Origin: Achatina immaculata
Taxonomy: Eukaryota > Mollusca > Gastropoda > Stylommatophora > Achatinidae
Reading direction: 5' to 3'
Assembly: GCA_009760885.1 (NCBI GenBank)
Contig: CM019710.1
Location: 2,520,633-2,584,632 of the forward strand
DNA: 64,000 nt
The notes beneath the pieces are model-generated. The model was not told the origin of the DNA. It made no database searches and saw only the letters and a program-made list of their open reading frames with translations. Below are positions 56,301 through 62,300 of this stretch, piece by piece. Each line of letters begins with the position of its first letter. Within the stretch, counting starts at the first letter, position 1. Made by a program: the position numbers and the translations under genes.

Positions 56301-59300
56301 CGGTCATTTGCAAAATGGTTTCCCAGTGTCCTCAGGGGAATTACTTGAAGTTTGAGGGGTTAATTGTCACTTACCTAGTGCAGTCATGGGGGGAATACTT
56401 GAAGTTTGAGGGGTTAATTGTCACTTGCCTAGTGCAGTCATGGGGGGAAGACAGCTTTGCTGCCCTCACACCTTCTTCTTCTGTCAGTTTCTGCTGCCTA
56501 CCTGCTGCCTCAGTTATCAAGTTACTGGAGAACTTCCTAGTTATGACTTGCCATTTGTTGTTGCATTGATTGCTGGCTCACATTTTTGTTTCACCTTTCA
56601 AATATGTTTGAAGAGCCAAGTGATCACTGGTATGCATGCAGGCAGGAAACTCTCTACTGTAGAGAGTGAAACAACAACACAAATCCTTCAGATCATCAGA
56701 GGAAGTACCCCCCCCCCCTTCAGACAAGTGTTTCGGCCCTATTAAACTACTGACACTCTAAGGGGGGTGGCCCCCTCTGGGCCATGACTCCCAGAGGTCT
56801 TGTGAGTTGTTGCTTTTTTTTTTTTTTTTGCCCCGGGATTGAACCCATGATCTTCCAAATTGTCACTGCACTTTGAAGTGTGTCTTTAGTGATTTAGCTA
56901 CGGAGGACTGGAATTGTTGTGACAAATGAAATTATTTATTTTCTCAATGCTTGTTTCGCATACTCCATAACCAGCACGAGGCCTTTTCTGCTGTTTCTGA
57001 AAGGCTTTTCAATGCCTTGCCCTTGCTTGTCCCTTTAATGCCCAGTTGCTTACATAGGTCGTATGCTGATGTTACTATGGAATCCTCTCGCTCCCACTTC
57101 TATGGCTATCACTTTTGCCCTGACTCCTGCCCCCTGCCTCATTTGCTTGGCCAGATCATTGTACTTCTCACATTTGAATAGATGCTGCTCCTCTATTCTT
57201 GTTTTGTAGGGAACTGTAACCTCGATCATTATTAATTCCTGTTTTTCTGTGGAGTACACTATGATGTCCAGTCGCATTCCTGTGTTCTTGATGGGAGTCA
57301 GGTATTCTCTTCTTCCTGGTAAGTCCGCTACCACATCCCAGTCATTTCCACCATCTAGCAGTGATGGTAAGGGAATGTCCCTGATTTCAATATTTGATGT
57401 TGTACCAGCGCCTATGAAGTATTTAGATGGGACCTCAACTCTTTTGCTGTTATTTGCTTTATCTGGTAAATTTAAGGTGACATTACCTTTGTTCGCTCTG
57501 GGCACTGATGGTTTATTAATGAGCAAGAAAAGAATTGATAAAATTCTGGCATTATTATTGTCTGCCAAGCTTTGCAGATACCAAAATAATGAAAGACACT
57601 GATTATATTAACTAGTGGCTATCTAAATATAACAAGTGATCTTCCAGTGGAATTTTGAAGCTGGAAAGTATCATTAATTTTCAGATTTAGTTACTTGTAA
57701 ATGTAGATGAGCTCCCACAGCCTTTATTACTAACATTCTAAACCAAGAATTCCTAACAATTATACCTTCATCATTCTCATCATTATAGTAGGACCATTTT
57801 ACTGTAACATTTTTTTCAATCGGTCATTTGCAAAATGGTTTCCCAGTGTCCTCAGGGGAATTACTTGAAGTTTGAGGGGTTAATTGTCACTTACCTAGTG
57901 CAGTCATGGGGGGAATACTTGAAGTTTGAGGGGTTAATGATCACTTACCTAGTGCAGTCATGGGGGGAATACTTGAAGTTTGAGGGGTTAATTGTCACTT
58001 GCCTAGTGCAGTCATGGGGAGAATACTTGAAGTTTGAGGGGTTAATTGTCACTTACCTAGTGCAGTCATAGGGAGAATACTTGAAGTTTGAGGGGTTAAT
58101 TGTCACTTACCTAGTGCAGTCATTGTTCTGTCATTGATCTGAAAAAAAAAATGTAAATAAAAATGAAAGCTATAGTCCTGCAGATTGCCACTTTTAAAAA
58201 TAACACTCTTTTCAGCCACGGTGAAGAAATAACACTGAGATTTTGGGGGGTGGGTCAGCACCCAGAAGAAGTAAAACTGGCTGTTGTTTTCACAACACAC
58301 AGATATCCAAGCACATTTCCTGAGTATCTCTTGATGTACTAAATGTCTGTATCATTGCCTTCCACTCCAGGGGGATTTTTCAGGATATCATAAATCTTTA
58401 ATTTTTCCTTTGTTTCATTTGATGTTAATGTTTCAGAGCTTTGTTGTCTGTCAGCACAGTTGATCTTTGTGTGCTCTTAGGTGGTGCTGCTGGTGCTGTG
58501 TCTCGAATCACAGGAACTTTAGGCAAAGGTTTGGCTGCTCTGACACTTGATGATGATTACCAGAAGAAACGGCGAGAGCAGCTAAATAAACGTCCAGCCA
58601 CAGCTAGAGAAGGATTTGCTAGGGGTGGCAAGGGATTGGTTATGGTATACAGACTGTTATGTTTGTCTGTGTGACAAGTAAGACTGTTATGTTTGTCTGT
58701 GTGACAAGTAAGACTGTTATGTTTGTCTGTGTGACAAGTAAGACTGTTATGTTTGTCTGTGTGACAAGTAAGACTGTTATGTTTGTCTGTGTGACAAGTA
58801 AGACTGTTATGTTTGTCTGTGTGACAAGTAAGACTGTTATGTTTGTCTGTGTGACAAGTAAGACTGTTATGTTTGTCTGTGTGACAAGTAAGACTGTTAT
58901 GTTTGTATGTGTGACAAGTAAGACTGTTATGTTTGTCTGTGTGACAAGTAAGACTGTTATGTTTGTCTGTGTGACAAGTAAGACTGTTATGTTTGTCTGT
59001 GTGACAAGTAAGACTGTTATGTTTGTCTGTGTGACAAGTAAGACTGTTATGTTTGTCTGTGTGACAAGTAAGACTGTTATGTTTGTCTGTGTGACAAGTA
59101 AGACTGTTATGTTTGTCTGTGTGACAAGTAAGACTGTTATGTTTGTCTGTGTGACAAGTAAGACTGTTATGTTTGTCTGTGTGACAAGTAAGACTGTTAT
59201 GTTTGTCTGTGTGACAAGTAAGACTGTTATGTTTGTCTGTGTGACAAGTAAGACTGTTATGTTTGTCTGTGTGACAAGTAAGACTGTTATGTTTGTCTGT

Positions 59301-62300
59301 GTGACAAGTAAGACTGTTATGTTTGTCTGTGTGACAAGTAAGACTGTTATGTTTGTCTGTGTGACATATAAGACTGTTATGTTTGTCAGCTTAAATCTGT
59401 GTGACAAGTAAGACTGTTATGTTTGTCAGCTTAAATCTGTGTGACAAGTAAGACTGTTATGTTTGTCAGCTTAAATCTGTGTGACAAGTAATACTGTTAT
59501 GTTTGTCAGCTTAAATCTGTGTGACAAGTAATACTGTTATGTTTGTCAGCTTAACTCTTTGTGACAAGACTGTTTTGTTTATTGGCTTAACTCTGTGTGA
59601 TAAGTAAGACTGTTATGTTTATTGGCTTAACTTTGTGTGACAAGTAAGACTGTTATGTTTATTGGCTTAACTCTGTGTGACAAGTAAGACTGTTATGTTT
59701 ATTGGCTTAACTCTGTGTGACAAGTAAGACTGTTATGTTTATTGGCTTAACTCTGTGTGACAAGTAAGACTGTTATGTTTATTGGCTTAACTCTGTGTGA
59801 CAAGTAAGACTGTTATGTTTATTGGCTTAACTCTGTGTGACAAGTAAGACTGTTATGTTTATTGGCTTAACTCTGTGTGACAAGTAAGACTGTTATGTTT
59901 ATTGGCTTAACTCTGTGTGATAAGTAAGACTGTTATGTTTATTGGCTTAACTCTGTGTGACAAGTAAGACTGTTATGTTTATTGGCTTAACTCTGTGGAG
60001 AGTAAGAAACTGAAGTGAGAAAAACTAGTTTATGTAAGAAATATTTGACAAAAAATTAAATCGTATGAGCAGTAATTTCCATGAATTCTTTCTTATTTTG
60101 AGAAGTCTTACTTGTGTAATGAGACTGAACCATTAATCTTGACATGTTTATCTTTGGTTCTTCAGCTTTATTCAGTGTTGGCGGTTGTTTCTGTAATTGT
60201 GAAATGTATATCAAATAATTTATTTATATGTCTGTTCTATTTACCAAAAAATTATGAAGAGTAAACCGTGATTTATATACACTGAAGCTTGTTTATGTCA
60301 TGAGGATGTAACATGATAGCTTAGGCACTTATGTCATGAGGATGTAACATGATAGTATAGGCACTTATGTCATGAGAATATAACATGATAGTTTAGGCAC
60401 TTATGTCATGAGAATGTAACATGATAGTGTCAGTATTTATATCATGAGAATGCAACATGATATTATAGACATTTATGTCATGAGAATGCAACATGATATT
60501 GTAGATAATTATGTCATGAGAATATATCATGATGTTGTACATGATAGTGTAGACAGTGTTTGAATTACTAAAGGTACTTGTAGGTTGTAGAGATATTTTT
60601 GTGAGTGTGAAAGTTTGTAAGTTCGTTGTTGCCTTTATTCTAGGGTGTGTATGATGGTGTCACAGGCAGTTCATTGTTGCCTTTATTCTTAGGGTGTGTT
60701 TGATGGTGTCACAGGCAGTTCATTGTTGCCTTTATTCTTAGGGTGTGTTTGATGGTGTCACAGGCAGTTCATTGTTGCCTTTATTCTTAGGGTGTGTTTG
60801 ATGGTGTCACAGGCAGTTCATTGTTGCCTTTATTCTAGGGTGTGTTTGATTGTGTCACAGGCAGTTCATTGTTGCCTTTATTCTTAGGGTGTGTTTGATG
60901 GTGTCACAGGCAGTTCATTGTTGCCTTTATTCTTAGGGTGTGTTTGATGGTGTCACAGGCAGTTCATTGTTGCCTTTATTCTTAGGGTGTGTTTGATGGT
61001 GTCACAGGCAGTTCATTGTTGCCTTTATTCTTAGGGTGTGTTTGATGGTGTCACAGGAAGTTCATTGTTGCCTTTATTCTTAGGGTGTGTTTGATGGTGT
61101 CACAGGCAGTTCATTGTTGCCTTTATTCTTAGGGTGTGTTTGATGGTGTCACAGGCAGTTCATTGTTGCCATTATTCTTAGGGTGTGTTTGATGGTGTCA
61201 CAGGCAGTTCATTGTTGCCTTTATTCTTAGGGTGTGTTTGATGGTGTCACAGGCAGTTCATTGTTGCCTTTATTCTTAGGGTGTGTTTGATGGTGTCACA
61301 GGCAGTTCATTGTTGCCTTTATTCTTAGGGTGTGTTTGATGGTGTCACAGACAGTTCATTGTTGCCTTTATTCTAGGGTGTGTTTGATGGTGTCACAGGC
61401 AGTTCATTGTTGCCTTTATTCTTAGGGTGTGTTTGATGGTGTCACAGGCAGTTCATTGTTGCCTTTATTCTTAGGGTGTGTTTGATGGTGTCACAGGCAG
61501 TTCATTGTTGCCTTTATTCTTAGGGTGTGTTTGATGGTGTCACAGGCATCGTAAGAAAACCTGTGGAAGGTGCAAAACAGGAAGGTGTTGCTGGTTTCTT
61601 CAAAGGTTTGTTCCATTTTTTTTATCAGCTAAAGTAAACATTTGCACACCAAAGGTTACAAACTTAATAATAAAAAAAAAAATTGTTATCCCATTATGAT
61701 TATTATTATTATTATTACTATTATTGTTATTGTTGCTATTATGATTGTTATTGTTATTACTATTATGATTTTTATTATTATTATTGCTATGATTATTATG
61801 TTATTACTACTATTGCTGTGCCGAAAAGCTTTGGCAGTCATGCCTCTCCATCTTGTGTGGGTCTTGGTGTTTGCAATCAAAATGTTCACATGCTCGGATT
61901 GGACACAGAACTGAACAGCCACCTGCACCGTTGCCTCGGCCATCATGTAGCCCAGACCTCACCTTGCCAGATATCATCTTGAGGTTTCATTTAGGAGAGA
62001 GTGTGGCGGTACTAATTTTCTTCCAGCTGTGGTTTAAAGGTTGCTGTTCATGCTGCTTTCAGAGAAGTGCCACCAGAAGTGCTCCACAAAATGAATGAGC
62101 AAGGATCATGGCAGAACTCATATCTGCCATCCTTGATCCACAACAGGTACATACATAGGTTCATCAACAACAACAAAAATCTACACACAACAACAACAGG
62201 TGTAGTAGGACTTTGTGTCCTCCCTGTACACACACTGACCATGGTCCAGCATGTACTAAATGATCCCAGCAAGTTATTGTTACCTGTACACACAGTGACC

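Larger units (their letters stand above)
55066..58100. repeat. Tandem duplication of about 1.52 kb
   Basis: 55066-56584 and 56585-58100 match at an offset of 1519-1520 bp. Each contains a poly-C tract, a T-run, the antisense nuclease-like ORF and a 54-bp minisatellite (2 units in copy 1, 5 in copy 2). Confidence 0.95.

Noticed and set aside
58640..59411. 250-255-codon ORFs on both strands
   Set aside because: Simple translation of the 30-bp minisatellite after exon 18; the perfect repeat explains the open frame.
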